Positions 54,300 through 64,000 of a stretch of 64,000 bases of DNA are shown one piece after another. The notes under the pieces were generated by a model that was given only the letters and a program-made list of their open reading frames with translations, was not told the origin of the DNA and did not search any database. This DNA is from Collimonas pratensis (GTDB taxonomy: Bacteria > Pseudomonadota > Gammaproteobacteria > Burkholderiales > Burkholderiaceae_D). The stretch's first letter is position 1. Each line of letters opens with the position of its first letter. The position numbers and the translations under genes were made by a program. The stretch lies in the NCBI RefSeq assembly GCF_001584185.1, contig NZ_CP013234.1, forward strand, positions 1,674,001 through 1,738,000, read 5' to 3'.

Positions 54300-55490
54300 A
54301 TGAAAAATTTCCCCTGGTCTAGCGTCGCCGCCGGTTTTGTCACGGTGCTGGTAGGTTTCACGAGTTCCGCTGTAATCGTCCTGCAGGCAGCTGCTGCCGC
54401 CGGCGCCACGCCACAGCAGATCAGTTCCTGGATGCTGGCGCTGGGCCTCGGCATGGGGCTGACCTGCATCGGCTTGTCGCTGCGCTACAAGGCGCCGGTG
54501 GTCACCGCCTGGTCGACGCCAGGTGCGGCCTTGCTGGTCACCAGCCTGTCCGGCATTCCGATGGCGGAAGCGATCGGCGCCTTCATGTTCGCCGCCGCCC
54601 TGGTCACCTTGTGCGGTGTCACCGGCTGGTTCGAGCGCGCCATGGGCAAGATCCCGCTATCGATTGCCGCCGCCATGCTGGCAGGCATCCTGGCACATTT
54701 CGGCATGAACGTATTCGTCGCCATGAAGCCGCAATTCCTCATGGTGTTCGCCATGTTCATGGTCTATCTGCTGTGCAAGCGCTGGCTGCCGCGTTACGCC
54801 ATCATCATCGTGCTGCTGATCGGCGTGGCGCTGGCGGCCAGCCGCGGCCTGCTGCATTTCGAGCATTTCCATTTCGCCTGGGCAGCGCCGGTATTTACCA
54901 TGCCGAGCTTTTCCTGGTCGACCATCATCGGCGTCGGCATTCCCTTGTTCGTGGTCACCATGGCTTCGCAGAATGCGCCCGGCGTGGCGGTGATACGGGC
55001 CTCCGGCTACCGCACGCCGATTTCTCCGCTGCTGACCTGGACCGGGTTGACCACGCTGGTGCTGGCGCCGTTCGGCTGCTTCTCGCTCAACCTGGCGGCG
55101 ATCACCGCCGCCATCTGCATGGGCAAGGAAGCGCACGAGGATCCTGCCAAGCGCTATTGGGCGGCAGTGGCGGCCGGCGGTTTTTATCTGCTGGTGGGCG
55201 TGTTCGGCGCCACCGTCGGCGCGCTGTTTGCCGCCTTCCCGCAAGAACTGGTGCTGGCGATTGCCGGCCTGGCGCTGTTCGGCACCATCGCCAACAGCCT
55301 GACCATGGCAATGGCCAACGACAGCCAGCGTGAAGCGGCGCTGATCACTTTCCTGGTGACCGCCTCCGGCGTCACCCTGTTCGGCGTCGGCGCCGCGTTC
55401 TGGGGACTGGTGGCGGGCGCCATGGCATTCTTTGTCTTGAACTGGAAACGCCCCGTAACGCCTGAGGCATTGCCAGCACGGCAGAATTAA
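54300..55490 (+). CDS. benE: BenE-family transporter
   Basis: A 396-aa, 11-12-helix protein of the BenE/YdcO benzoate:H+ symporter family. Signatures are TAWSTPGAALL, the central GIPLFVVTMASQNAPG and the late NSLTMAMAND. Benzoate is the substrate of the founding member; no aromatic degradation gene is nearby, so the real substrate is unknown. It interrupts the usual recO-pdxJ junction. Confidence 0.88.
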   Translation: MKNFPWSSVAAGFVTVLVGFTSSAVIVLQAAAAAGATPQQISSWMLALGLGMGLTCIGLSLRYKAPVVTAWSTPGAALLVTSLSGIPMAEAIGAFMFAAALVTLCGVTGWFERAMGKIPLSIAAAMLAGILAHFGMNVFVAMKPQFLMVFAMFMVYLLCKRWLPRYAIIIVLLIGVALAASRGLLHFEHFHFAWAAPVFTMPSFSWSTIIGVGIPLFVVTMASQNAPGVAVIRASGYRTPISPLLTWTGLTTLVLAPFGCFSLNLAAITAAICMGKEAHEDPAKRYWAAVAAGGFYLLVGVFGATVGALFAAFPQELVLAIAGLALFGTIANSLTMAMANDSQREAALITFLVTASGVTLFGVGAAFWGLVAGAMAFFVLNWKRPVTPEALPARQN

Positions 55491-55535
55491 TGCAATCTTG
55501 ATACTCGATCAACCCATCTAACCACTAAGCCTGCG

Positions 55536-56309
55536 ATGAGCTATCTCAATCCCACATCGTCGATCATCGACCTTGGCATCAATATCGATCACGTCGCCAC
55601 GCTGCGCAATGCGCGCGGCACCACCTACCCGGATCCATTGCGGGCAGCGCTGCTGGCGGAAGAGGCGGGCGCCGACGCCATCACTTTGCACCTGCGCGAA
55701 GACCGCCGTCACATCCGCGACGCCGATGTCGAATTGATTCGTCCGCAGCTGCGCACGCGGATGAACCTGGAAGCTGCCGTGACCCAGGAAATGATTGATT
55801 TTTCCTGCAAAATCAAACCGCAGGATTCCTGCCTGGTGCCGGAAAGCCGGCACGAGCTGACCACTGAAGGCGGGCTCGACGTGGTCAAGCATTTCACTCT
55901 GGTGCAGGCTGCGGTGCGCCAACTGCAGGGCGAGGGTATACGCGTCAGCCTGTTCATCGATCCCGAAGCCGACCAGATCCAGGCCGCCGCCGAAGTCGGC
56001 GCGCCGGTGATTGAATTGCACACCGGCCGCTATGCCGAAGCCCACGATGAAGCCGAGCAGCGCGCCGAACTGGAGCGGGTGCAGCGCGCAGTGCAAGAGG
56101 GCATGCGGCGCGGTCTCAAGGTGAATGCAGGCCATGGCCTGCATTACACCAATGTGCAGGCCATCGCAGCGATTCCGGATATAGCCGAACTGAACATCGG
56201 CCATGCGATTGTTGCGCATGCGGTGTTTGTCGGCTGGCAGGCTGCGGTCAGCGAAATGAAGGCGCTGATGGTGAAAGCGCGTTTAGCGCATTCGCCAAAA
56301 CCGAATTGA
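55536..56309 (+). CDS. pdxJ: Pyridoxine 5'-phosphate synthase
   Basis: A 257-aa TIM-barrel enzyme making pyridoxine phosphate in the DXP-dependent vitamin B6 route. It has [19 protein letters not shown] at the start and the [10 protein letters not shown] phosphate site near the end. It is 45 bases after benE. Confidence 0.98.
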   Translation: MSYLNPTSSIIDLGINIDHVATLRNARGTTYPDPLRAALLAEEAGADAITLHLREDRRHIRDADVELIRPQLRTRMNLEAAVTQEMIDFSCKIKPQDSCLVPESRHELTTEGGLDVVKHFTLVQAAVRQLQGEGIRVSLFIDPEADQIQAAAEVGAPVIELHTGRYAEAHDEAEQRAELERVQRAVQEGMRRGLKVNAGHGLHYTNVQAIAAIPDIAELNIGHAIVAHAVFVGWQAAVSEMKALMVKARLAHSPKPN

Positions 56310-56347
56310 ACCTGGTGCTAAGCTGACAGAGTCATCTGGGGGCGGGA

Positions 56348-56414
56348 GTCATCTGGGGTCAGAGTCGACTTTCGCAGCGTTTTATTGCGAAACTCGACTC
56401 TGACCCCACATGAC
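56348..56414. repeat. GGGGTCAGAGT palindrome, copy B
   Basis: GTCATCTGGGGTCAGAGTCGA and its near complement, with a centre that pairs TTTCGC with GCGAAA. The left 13 bases (GAGTCATCTGGGG) are also repeated just upstream at about 56330. Confidence 0.8.
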
Positions 56415-56483
56415 GGATTCGGAGAAAGAAAGAACGCGCTGCGTGTTTTTTCCCCAGCGATGCGGCATGTACTCCGTAGCCCG

Positions 56484-56548
56484 CTAAGTGGGGTCAGAGT
56501 GAAGTTTCTGCAAAAGGCGCGCAGAAAGTTCACTCTGACCCCAGTTAG
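56484..56548. repeat. GGGGTCAGAGT palindrome, copy C
   Basis: CTAAGTGGGGTCAGAGTGAA and its near complement, with inner TTTCTGC / GCAGAAA arms. It lies 69 bases after copy B in the same gap. Confidence 0.8.
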
Positions 56549-56568
56549 CTCAGTTAGCTCAGTTAGCT
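56542..56568. repeat. Three 9-bp direct repeats
   Basis: CAGTTAGCT three times in a row, starting inside the right edge of palindrome copy C. Confidence 0.85.
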
Positions 56569-56643
56569 GTGTGGCGTAAGCGCGAAGAAAAACCGGGTTG
56601 TGGTTTTGTCGTGCTTTATGAAATTTCAACAGGAAAAATCAGC

Positions 56644-57036
56644 ATGATTTACGGCATCGGCACCGACATCATCCAGATCCCCCGCATCGCGGCGGCGCTG
56701 CAGCGCAACGGCGACCGCTTCGCGCAAAAGATCCTTGGCCCGCAGGAAATGGAAAAATACCTGCAGCGCAAAGCCAAGGTGGAAGCGCGTGGGATTCGTT
56801 TCCTGGCGACCCGCTTTGCCGCCAAAGAAGCGTTTTCCAAAGCGCTCGGACTGGGCATGAAGATGCCGATGACCTGGCGCGCCATGCAGACCTTGAACGC
56901 GCCCAGCGGCAAGCCGATCGTGGTGGTCAATCCGGCGCTGGAAGAATACATGCAACAGAAGGGCCTGACTGCGCAGGTATCGATTACCGATGAAGTCGAA
57001 TACGCAGTCGCCTTCGTCATTGTGGAGCAAAAATGA
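56644..57036 (+). CDS. acpS: Holo-ACP synthase
   Basis: A 130-aa enzyme that adds phosphopantetheine to ACP. Metal-binding Asp8 (YGIGTDII) and Glu62 ([12 protein letters not shown]) are present. The ATG at 56644 with AGGAAAAA upstream is used; the frame is open to 56569 but that would extend into the repeats. Its stop overlaps the nagZ start. Confidence 0.97.
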   Translation: MIYGIGTDIIQIPRIAAALQRNGDRFAQKILGPQEMEKYLQRKAKVEARGIRFLATRFAAKEAFSKALGLGMKMPMTWRAMQTLNAPSGKPIVVVNPALEEYMQQKGLTAQVSITDEVEYAVAFVIVEQK

Positions 57037-58091
57037 GTGGTGGCAATTCCGTAGTAAAACAGCCGCTGGGTCCAGTTATGCTGGACGTCGTCGGCACCAG
57101 CTTGAGTGCGGACGATCTCCGCCGCATCCAGCACCCGCTGGCCGGCGGCGTGATTCTGTTTACCCGCAATTACCAGGATCGTGCCCAGCTATGCGCGCTG
57201 ACTGCAGCGATCCATGCGGCGCGCCCAGGCATCCTGATTGCGGTCGATCACGAAGGCGGCCGCGTCCAGCGTTTCCGCACCGATGGTTTCACTCGCTTGC
57301 CGGCGATGCGCCTGCTCGGGCAGTTGTGGGATAAAGACGTGCTGGCGGCCACCAAGGCGGCTACCGCGGTCGGCTTCGTGCTGGCCAGCGAGCTGCGCGC
57401 CTGCGGCGTCGACCTGTCGTTTACGCCGGTGCTGGATCTCGATTACGGCGATTCCACCGTCATCGGCGAACGCGCTTTCCATCGCGATGCGCGCGTGGTG
57501 ACACTGTTGGCGAAGAGCCTGAATCACGGCCTGGCGCTGGCCGGCATGGCGAATTGCGGTAAGCATTTCCCCGGTCATGGCTTCGTCGAAGGCGATTCAC
57601 ATTTGTCGCTGCCGATCGATGAGCGCAGCCTGGAACAGATCATGGAGGAAGACGTCAAGCCTTACGACTGGCTCGGCATGAGCCTGGCGGCAGTGATGCC
57701 GGCGCATGTGATCTATTCTAAAGTGGACCAGCACTCGGCTGGATTTTCCAGAAAATGGCTGGACATCCTGCGCCACGATATCGGTTTCGGCGGCGTGATT
57801 TTCAGCGACGATCTCAGCATGCAGGCCGCCAGTTCCGCCGGCGGTGTGCTGGATGGCGCTAAGGCGGCATTGCAGGCTGGCTGCGATGTGGTCCTGATCT
57901 GCAATTCGCCGGACAAGGCCGACCAGCTGCTGAGCGGGCTCGACAGCGTCATGGACGACGAGCGTGCCGCCGCTTCGCGCACCCGCCTGATGGCATTGCT
58001 GCCGCAAAGCGCGGCGCTCGGCTGGGATGCGTTGCAGGCCGACGCCCGCTACCAGGCCGCAAGGTCGCTGACGCAGTCGTTGCTGACCTGA
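57033..58091 (+). CDS. nagZ: Beta-N-acetylhexosaminidase NagZ
   Basis: A 352-aa cytoplasmic GH3 enzyme that removes GlcNAc from recycled muropeptides. Family marks are the N-terminal [27 protein letters not shown], and the catalytic loop GKHFPGHG with the later [10 protein letters not shown] holding the nucleophile Asp. Confidence 0.96.
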   Translation: MSGGNSVVKQPLGPVMLDVVGTSLSADDLRRIQHPLAGGVILFTRNYQDRAQLCALTAAIHAARPGILIAVDHEGGRVQRFRTDGFTRLPAMRLLGQLWDKDVLAATKAATAVGFVLASELRACGVDLSFTPVLDLDYGDSTVIGERAFHRDARVVTLLAKSLNHGLALAGMANCGKHFPGHGFVEGDSHLSLPIDERSLEQIMEEDVKPYDWLGMSLAAVMPAHVIYSKVDQHSAGFSRKWLDILRHDIGFGGVIFSDDLSMQAASSAGGVLDGAKAALQAGCDVVLICNSPDKADQLLSGLDSVMDDERAAASRTRLMALLPQSAALGWDALQADARYQAARSLTQSLLT

Positions 58092-58105
58092 GTGAGCAGA
58101 ATCCC

Positions 58106-59974
58106 ATGAGCGAAGCCATGATCCCCGATGCGCGCGCGCTGGTGCTGGAAACCGTCGCCAAGCTGCCGAACCTGCCCGGCGTGTACCGCTATTTCGACGC
58201 CGCCGACAATATCCTGTATGTCGGCAAGGCGCGCGACCTGAAGAAGCGCGTATCCAGTTATTTCCAGAAGAATCTGGCCAGCCCGCGCACCGCCATGATG
58301 GTGGAGCGCATCGCCCGCCTGGAAACCACGGTGACGCGCAGCGAAGCCGAGGCGCTGATCCTGGAAAGCAATCTGATCAAGTCGCTGCAGCCGCGCTACA
58401 ACATTCTGTTTCGTGACGATAAATCCTATCCCTACCTGAAGATCAGCAACCAGGAATATCCGCGCATGGCCTACTACCGCGGCGCGGTCGACAAGAAGAA
58501 TCAGTACTTCGGCCCGTTTCCGAATGCCTGGGCGGTCAAGGAGTCGATGCAGATCCTGCAGAAGGTATTCCTGCTGCGCACCTGCGAGGACAGCGTGTTC
58601 GCTAACCGTACGCGGCCTTGCCTGCTGCACCAGATCCAGCGCTGCAGCGCGCCTTGCGTCAAGCTTGTCAGCCATGAAGACTACCTGACTGATGTCGACA
58701 ACGCCGCCAAATTCCTGCGCGGCCGTCAGACCGAAGTGCTGTCTACGCTGGAGCAAAAAATGCATGCCTATGCGGCCGAACTCAAGTTCGAGCAGGCGGC
58801 CGGCGTGCGCAACCAGATCACCTCGCTATCGCGCGTGCTGCACCAGCAAAGCATGGAAACCGTGGGCGACAGCGATATCGACATCATCGCCGTCATCGTC
58901 CAAGGCGGGCGCGCCTGCGTCAACCTGGCGATGGTGCGCGGCGGCCGCCACCTGGGCGACCGCGCGTATTTTCCCAGCCACGTCGATGGTGCCCTGTCGA
59001 GTCCGGAGGAAGCCTCAGTCGAGTCGATCGAGGCGGCGGTGCTGAAAGCTTTCCTGGCGCAGCACTACATCGACATGTTCATTCCCGGCATCCTGATCCT
59101 CAACACCGAGTTCGACGAACCGGCGCTGATGGTGGCGCTGATGGAGCAATGCGGCCACCGAATCAACCTGCTGTTCCAGCCGCAAGGGCAGCGCCGCCAG
59201 TGGCTGGAAATGGCGCACAAGGGCGCCGAGATTTCGCTGGCCCGGTTGCTGTCGGAGCAGGGTTCGCAGCAGGCCCGCACGCGGGCGCTGGTCGAAGTCC
59301 TGGGTCTTGAAGTGGAAGATATCGATAGCCTGCGCGCTGAGTGTTTCGATATCAGCCATACCTCGGGCGAGGCAACCCAGGCATCTTGCGTGGTGTTCCA
59401 TCACCACGCCATGCAGAACGGCGAATACCGCCGCTACAATATCAAGGACATCACCCCCGGCGACGATTACGCGGCGATGCGCCAGGTGCTGATGCGCCGC
59501 TACGAGAAGGTGGCGAACGGCGATGGCGTCATGCCCGACATCGTGCTGATCGACGGCGGCAAGGGACAGGTGGAAATGGCGCGCCAGGTGCTGGCTGAGC
59601 TGGGGCTGGATATCAGCCTGATCGTTGGTGTCGCCAAAGGGGAAGGGCGCAAGGTCGGGCTCGAAACCCTGATCTTTGCCGACGGCCGCGCGGCGCGCGA
59701 GCTGGGCAAGGAATCGGCTGCCCTGATGCTGATCGCGCAGATCCGCGACGAGGCGCATCGCTTCGCCATCACCGGCATGCGCGCCAAACGCGCCAAGACG
59801 CGCCAGAGCTCGCGTTTGGAAGAGATCGAAGGCATCGGCGCCAAGCGCCGCCAGAAACTGCTGGCGCGCTTCGGCGGCCTGCGTGGTGTGGCGGATGCCA
59901 GCATCGAGGATATCGCTTCGGTGGAAGGCATTTCGCGGCAACTGGCGGAGGAAATTTACCGTCAGCTGCATTAA
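58106..59974 (+). CDS. uvrC: Excinuclease ABC subunit C
   Basis: A 622-aa repair nuclease making both incisions in nucleotide excision repair. The GIY-YIG domain (about 18-95: [18 protein letters not shown]), the UVR motif (about 212-245), the RNase H-like domain ([26 protein letters not shown]) and the C-terminal HhH pair ([13 protein letters not shown]) are in order. It follows nagZ by 14 bases. Confidence 0.98.
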   Translation: MSEAMIPDARALVLETVAKLPNLPGVYRYFDAADNILYVGKARDLKKRVSSYFQKNLASPRTAMMVERIARLETTVTRSEAEALILESNLIKSLQPRYNILFRDDKSYPYLKISNQEYPRMAYYRGAVDKKNQYFGPFPNAWAVKESMQILQKVFLLRTCEDSVFANRTRPCLLHQIQRCSAPCVKLVSHEDYLTDVDNAAKFLRGRQTEVLSTLEQKMHAYAAELKFEQAAGVRNQITSLSRVLHQQSMETVGDSDIDIIAVIVQGGRACVNLAMVRGGRHLGDRAYFPSHVDGALSSPEEASVESIEAAVLKAFLAQHYIDMFIPGILILNTEFDEPALMVALMEQCGHRINLLFQPQGQRRQWLEMAHKGAEISLARLLSEQGSQQARTRALVEVLGLEVEDIDSLRAECFDISHTSGEATQASCVVFHHHAMQNGEYRRYNIKDITPGDDYAAMRQVLMRRYEKVANGDGVMPDIVLIDGGKGQVEMARQVLAELGLDISLIVGVAKGEGRKVGLETLIFADGRAARELGKESAALMLIAQIRDEAHRFAITGMRAKRAKTRQSSRLEEIEGIGAKRRQKLLARFGGLRGVADASIEDIASVEGISRQLAEEIYRQLH

Positions 59975-60149
59975 GGCGGGTGCTGGATATTTACCTTGGA
60001 CGCATCGTGCAAATCAAGTTTTAATCGGACATGTGTTGCAATTGAAGCGCTACTTGTTGCATTTGCAGGATTTATTTCCCAACAGCTCCATACTCCTAGA
60101 TAATTAGCGCAGCGGCTTCCTTACCAATAAAACTATTTATGCCTTATTT

Positions 60150-60746
60150 ATGCCATTCAATATTCCGATTTTACTGACCTGGCTGCGGGTTGCATTGATC
60201 CCGCTGGTGGTCGGCGTTTTCTATCTTCCTGATCTCGGTTTTACGACATTGCAATTGGGCCTGGCTTCGACCATCATCTTTATCGTCGCCGCCGTCACCG
60301 ACTGGTTCGACGGCTTCCTGGCGCGGCGCTGGAACCAGACCTCGGCCTTCGGCGCCTTCCTCGATCCGGTCGCGGACAAGCTGATGGTAGCCGGCGCTTT
60401 GCTGGTGCTGGTGCACCTGGGACGAGTCGATCCGATCATTGCTTTTGTTATCATCGGCCGCGAGATTGCGATCAGCGCCTTGCGTGAATGGATGGCGCAG
60501 ATCGGCGCCTCGAAATCGGTGGCGGTCAGCTCTATCGGGAAAATTAAAACCACCGCACAGATGGTAGCAATCCCAATGTTGTTGTATTATGGCGATCTGT
60601 TTGGCATCGATACCCGTTTCTGGGGACAGGTGCTTTTGCTGATTGCTGCGGTGCTCACGGTGTGGTCGATGTTTTACTATTTGCGTAAAGCCTGGCCATT
60701 AATCAAAGAGAGTACGGCAGTAAGCAGTGAAAACAACAAGCCGTGA
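60150..60746 (+). CDS. pgsA: CDP-diacylglycerol-glycerol-3-phosphate phosphatidyltransferase
   Basis: A 198-aa inner-membrane enzyme committing CDP-diacylglycerol to phosphatidylglycerol. The CDP-alcohol phosphotransferase motif reads DWFDGFLARRW then AFGAFLDPVADK, with all Asp residues. About five to six helices. The normal place, upstream of tRNA-Gly/Cys genes. Confidence 0.97.
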   Translation: MPFNIPILLTWLRVALIPLVVGVFYLPDLGFTTLQLGLASTIIFIVAAVTDWFDGFLARRWNQTSAFGAFLDPVADKLMVAGALLVLVHLGRVDPIIAFVIIGREIAISALREWMAQIGASKSVAVSSIGKIKTTAQMVAIPMLLYYGDLFGIDTRFWGQVLLLIAAVLTVWSMFYYLRKAWPLIKESTAVSSENNKP

Positions 60747-60795
60747 AGTAAAAGTCGGCGATTTGAAAAAAGTTGGTGAAAAATTTCAAATTTCG

Positions 60796-60823
60796 TTGAC
60801 AAACTCTGTAGATCAACTATAAT
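60796..60823 (+). promoter_or_regulatory. Strong promoter of the tRNA cluster
   Basis: Perfect TTGACA (60796-60801), a 16-base spacer and perfect TATAAT (60818-60823), about 50 bases before the first tRNA-Gly. It is the best sigma-70 promoter in the window. Confidence 0.9.
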
Positions 60824-60872
60824 GTCGTCTCTGTAGTTGATGCAGAAATGGCGTAGTAAAAAGAAACAAAAT

Positions 60873-60948
60873 GCGGGAGTAGCTCAGTTGGTAGAGCGCA
60901 ACCTTGCCAAGGTTGAGGTCGAGAGTTCGAGCCTCTTCTCCCGCTCCA
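60873..60948 (+). tRNA. tRNA-Gly (GCC), first copy
   Basis: 76 bases with a full cloverleaf: acceptor GCGGGAG/CTCCCGC, anticodon GCC at 60906-60908, T loop TTCGAGC, encoded 3' CCA. Identical in sequence to the copy at 61148. Confidence 0.98.
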
Positions 60949-60953
60949 GATTC

Positions 60954-60986
60954 AAAAAAAGGAAGCTGGTAAAGCTTCCTTTTTTT
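60954..60986 (+). terminator. Terminator between tRNA-Gly and tRNA-Cys
   Basis: GGAAGCT-GGTAA-AGCTTCC stem framed by seven A and seven T. It lies six bases after the first tRNA, so the other two tRNAs need read-through or their own promoter. Confidence 0.85.
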
Positions 60987-61061
60987 ATTAAGCTTGAACG
61001 AGATATTGGTTGTAGAAGGTGATACACCAATATTGATTTAGTATTTTGGCGCAACACCCCT

Positions 61062-61135
61062 GGCGGGGTAGCAAAGTGGTTATGCAGCGGCCTGCAAAGC
61101 CGTTTACGCCGGTTCGATCCCGACCCCCGCCTCCA
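61062..61135 (+). tRNA. tRNA-Cys (GCA)
   Basis: 74 bases: acceptor GGCGGGG/CCCCGCC, anticodon GCA at 61094-61096, T arm GGTTCGATCCC, encoded CCA. Upstream is an inverted repeat ATATTGGT / ACCAATAT (61003-61033). Confidence 0.98.
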
Positions 61136-61147
61136 AAAACTCCTTAC

Positions 61148-61223
61148 GCGGGAGTAGCTCAGTTGGTAGAGCGCAACCTTGCCAAGGTTGAGGTCGAGAG
61201 TTCGAGCCTCTTCTCCCGCTCCA
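61148..61223 (+). tRNA. tRNA-Gly (GCC), second copy
   Basis: A 76-base copy identical to the tRNA at 60873, anticodon GCC at 61181-61183, encoded CCA. It lies 12 bases after tRNA-Cys, so the two are one transcript. Confidence 0.98.
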
Positions 61224-61232
61224 AATGCCAGG

Positions 61233-61257
61233 CCAGGAAGGTATCTTACCTTCCTGG
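61233..61257 (+). terminator. Hairpin after the tRNA cluster
   Basis: A perfect 11-bp stem CCAGGAAGGTA-TCT-TACCTTCCTGG starting nine bases after the second tRNA-Gly. There is no T-run, so it may be a processing hairpin rather than a terminator. Confidence 0.5.
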
Positions 61258-61360
61258 TCGGTTCAGTAAGAAAATCCCACCTTGATTTTTCTCCTGATGT
61301 GCAACGTGTGTTTTCACGTCTGCATGATTTCCATGGAGTTGCCGCTGTCGCGGCAAGATC

Positions 61361-61480
61361 GTTCTCCTTGCAGGAACCGATAAACGAGTAGATTCACCTT
61401 TCGCCGAGACCACTTTCCAGATAGGACTGGGTCTTGGGAGTCTTCTCTTTTATCGGTAAGGATGCTGCTGTTGGCAGCAT
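61361..61480 (+). ncRNA. Tandem structured unit 1 (candidate small RNA)
   Basis: First of three homologous units. The core (61377-61456) is 80 nt, framed by CCGATAAA and TTTATCGG. The arms continue inwards as an imperfect stem of about 17 pairs, and an inner hairpin CCGAGACC / GGTCTTGG has one G-U pair. The core is followed by ATGCTGC-TGTTG-GCAGCAT-TT (61462-61482) and preceded by TTGCCGC-TGTC-GCGGCAA (61339-61356). Orientation is read from the terminator-like T. No open reading frame is shared by the three units. Confidence 0.6.
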
Positions 61481-61496
61481 TTCTTGAGCGAGCCTG

Positions 61497-61620
61497 TTTC
61501 CCTTGCAGGAACCGATAAACGAGTAGATTCACCTTTCGCCGAGACCACTTTCCAGATAGGACTGGGTCTCGGGAGTCTTCTCCTTTATCGGTATGGATGC
61601 TGCCGTCAGCAGCAGTTTTT
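61497..61620 (+). ncRNA. Tandem structured unit 2 (candidate small RNA)
   Basis: The core (61512-61591) is 80 nt and differs from unit 1 at two positions; one of these restores a C-G pair where unit 1 has U-G in the inner hairpin. It is followed by GCTGC-CGTCA-GCAGC and AGTTTTT, the best terminator of the three. The stretch CCCTTGCAGGAA before the core is shared with unit 1. Confidence 0.6.
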
Positions 61621-61631
61621 GATACGTCGCT

Positions 61632-61757
61632 GCTTCCCTTGCGGGAGCCGATAAACGAGTTGATTCACCTTTCGCCGGGGCCACTTTCCAGATAGGACTG
61701 GGTCTCAGGAGTCTTCTCCTTTATCGGTAAAGATGCCGCCATTGGCAGCGCATCTTT
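61632..61757 (+). ncRNA. Tandem structured unit 3 (candidate small RNA)
   Basis: The core (61648-61727) is 80 nt and differs from unit 2 at four positions. In the inner hairpin GAGACC became GGGGCC, so two A-U pairs became G-U pairs and the stem is largely kept, with one C-A mismatch from another change. A GATGC-CGCC / GGC-GCATC hairpin and TTT follow. The loop stretch ACTTTCCAGATAGGACTG is unchanged in all three units. Confidence 0.6.
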
Positions 61758-61793
61758 AAAGCGTAACAAATCACTGTTATCAGCTGGATGCAA

Positions 61794-61831
61794 AAAAACG
61801 CCCCGTTAGCTTACGCGAACGGGGCGTTTTT
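61794..61831. terminator. Bidirectional terminator between the tandem units and icd
   Basis: A perfect 14-bp stem (AAAAACGCCCCGTT / AACGGGGCGTTTTT) with a 10-base loop. A and T runs on both sides let it work for the minus-strand icd and for plus-strand transcripts. Confidence 0.9.
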
Positions 61832-61916
61832 CATGCGTGCCGGATTTGCATCCGGCGATCGCGGCTTGCAGGCACGAATCTGCAGCACTGCGCAGATCCG
61901 TCTGCCTGCTTTACCG

Positions 61917-64000
<2,084 letters not shown>

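Noticed and set aside
61377..61727. CRISPR-like or integron attC array from the three ~135-bp units
   Set aside because: Repeats of 80 nt with ~55-nt spacers, only three copies, no cas genes, no integrase and no cassette genes between units; the ends lack the attC core GTTRRRY pattern.

Overview
The window looks like a core chromosomal segment of a GC-rich betaproteobacterium of the order Burkholderiales, most likely family Oxalobacteraceae (Collimonas-like). The pointers are gene order (yceD-rpmF-plsX-fabHDG-acpP-fabF-rpoE-rseAB-mucD-lepA-lepB-rnc-era-recO-pdxJ-acpS-nagZ-uvrC-pgsA), an rne/rluC divergon, a group II truncated haemoglobin, a monomeric isocitrate dehydrogenase and Betaproteobacteria-style palindromic intergenic repeats. 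The genus is an inference from remembered families. I saw no phage, integron, insertion sequence with transposase, or CRISPR array.

Layout. 1-7.1 kb: start of an alpha/beta hydrolase-like gene, an O-acetylhomoserine sulfhydrylase, a CBS protein, a double TM2 protein, an MFS-PlsC fusion, a Tat-exported nucleoside hydrolase and aroC. 7.1-7.8 kb: an intergenic island made of three repeat types. 7.8-12.9 kb: DUF4126, an FtsX-like permease, truncated haemoglobin, rmuC. 13.1-13.8 kb: a vapBC-type toxin-antitoxin pair with an operator palindrome. 13.8-20.2 kb: a haem uptake operon (receptor, HmuS, T, U, V) read leftwards from a Fur-box promoter. 20.4-22.2 kb: small accessory genes. 22.2-26.6 kb: a molybdenum cofactor operon (moaA, mobA, moeA) followed by an MFS exporter and a GNAT acetyltransferase. 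26.8-33.9 kb: rne with a structured leader, divergent from rluC, a HAD phosphatase, a Rieske protein and an SppA peptidase.

34-60.7 kb holds the conserved housekeeping block: a SAM methyltransferase and Maf, divergent from the fatty acid/phospholipid synthesis genes, then the sigma-E envelope-stress module (its promoter matches a sigma-E site), lepA/lepB, the RNA/GTPase group rnc-era-recO, a BenE transporter insertion, pdxJ, acpS, nagZ, uvrC and pgsA. 60.8-61.2 kb carries tRNA-Gly, tRNA-Cys, tRNA-Gly; the window ends inside a monomeric NADP-isocitrate dehydrogenase gene on the minus strand.

The most interesting unexplained structure lies between the tRNAs and icd: three tandem units, each with an exactly 80-nt core, spaced 135-136 bp, with long matched arms, an inner hairpin kept largely by G-U pairs and a terminator-like hairpin after each unit. 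I read them as a candidate array of three homologous small RNAs. Other non-coding items worth checking are a four-hairpin RNA candidate at 34.2 kb, a structured dispersed repeat with terminal inverted repeats in two places, four related palindromes (one of which supplies the stop codon of maf), and a two-hairpin leader on rne.
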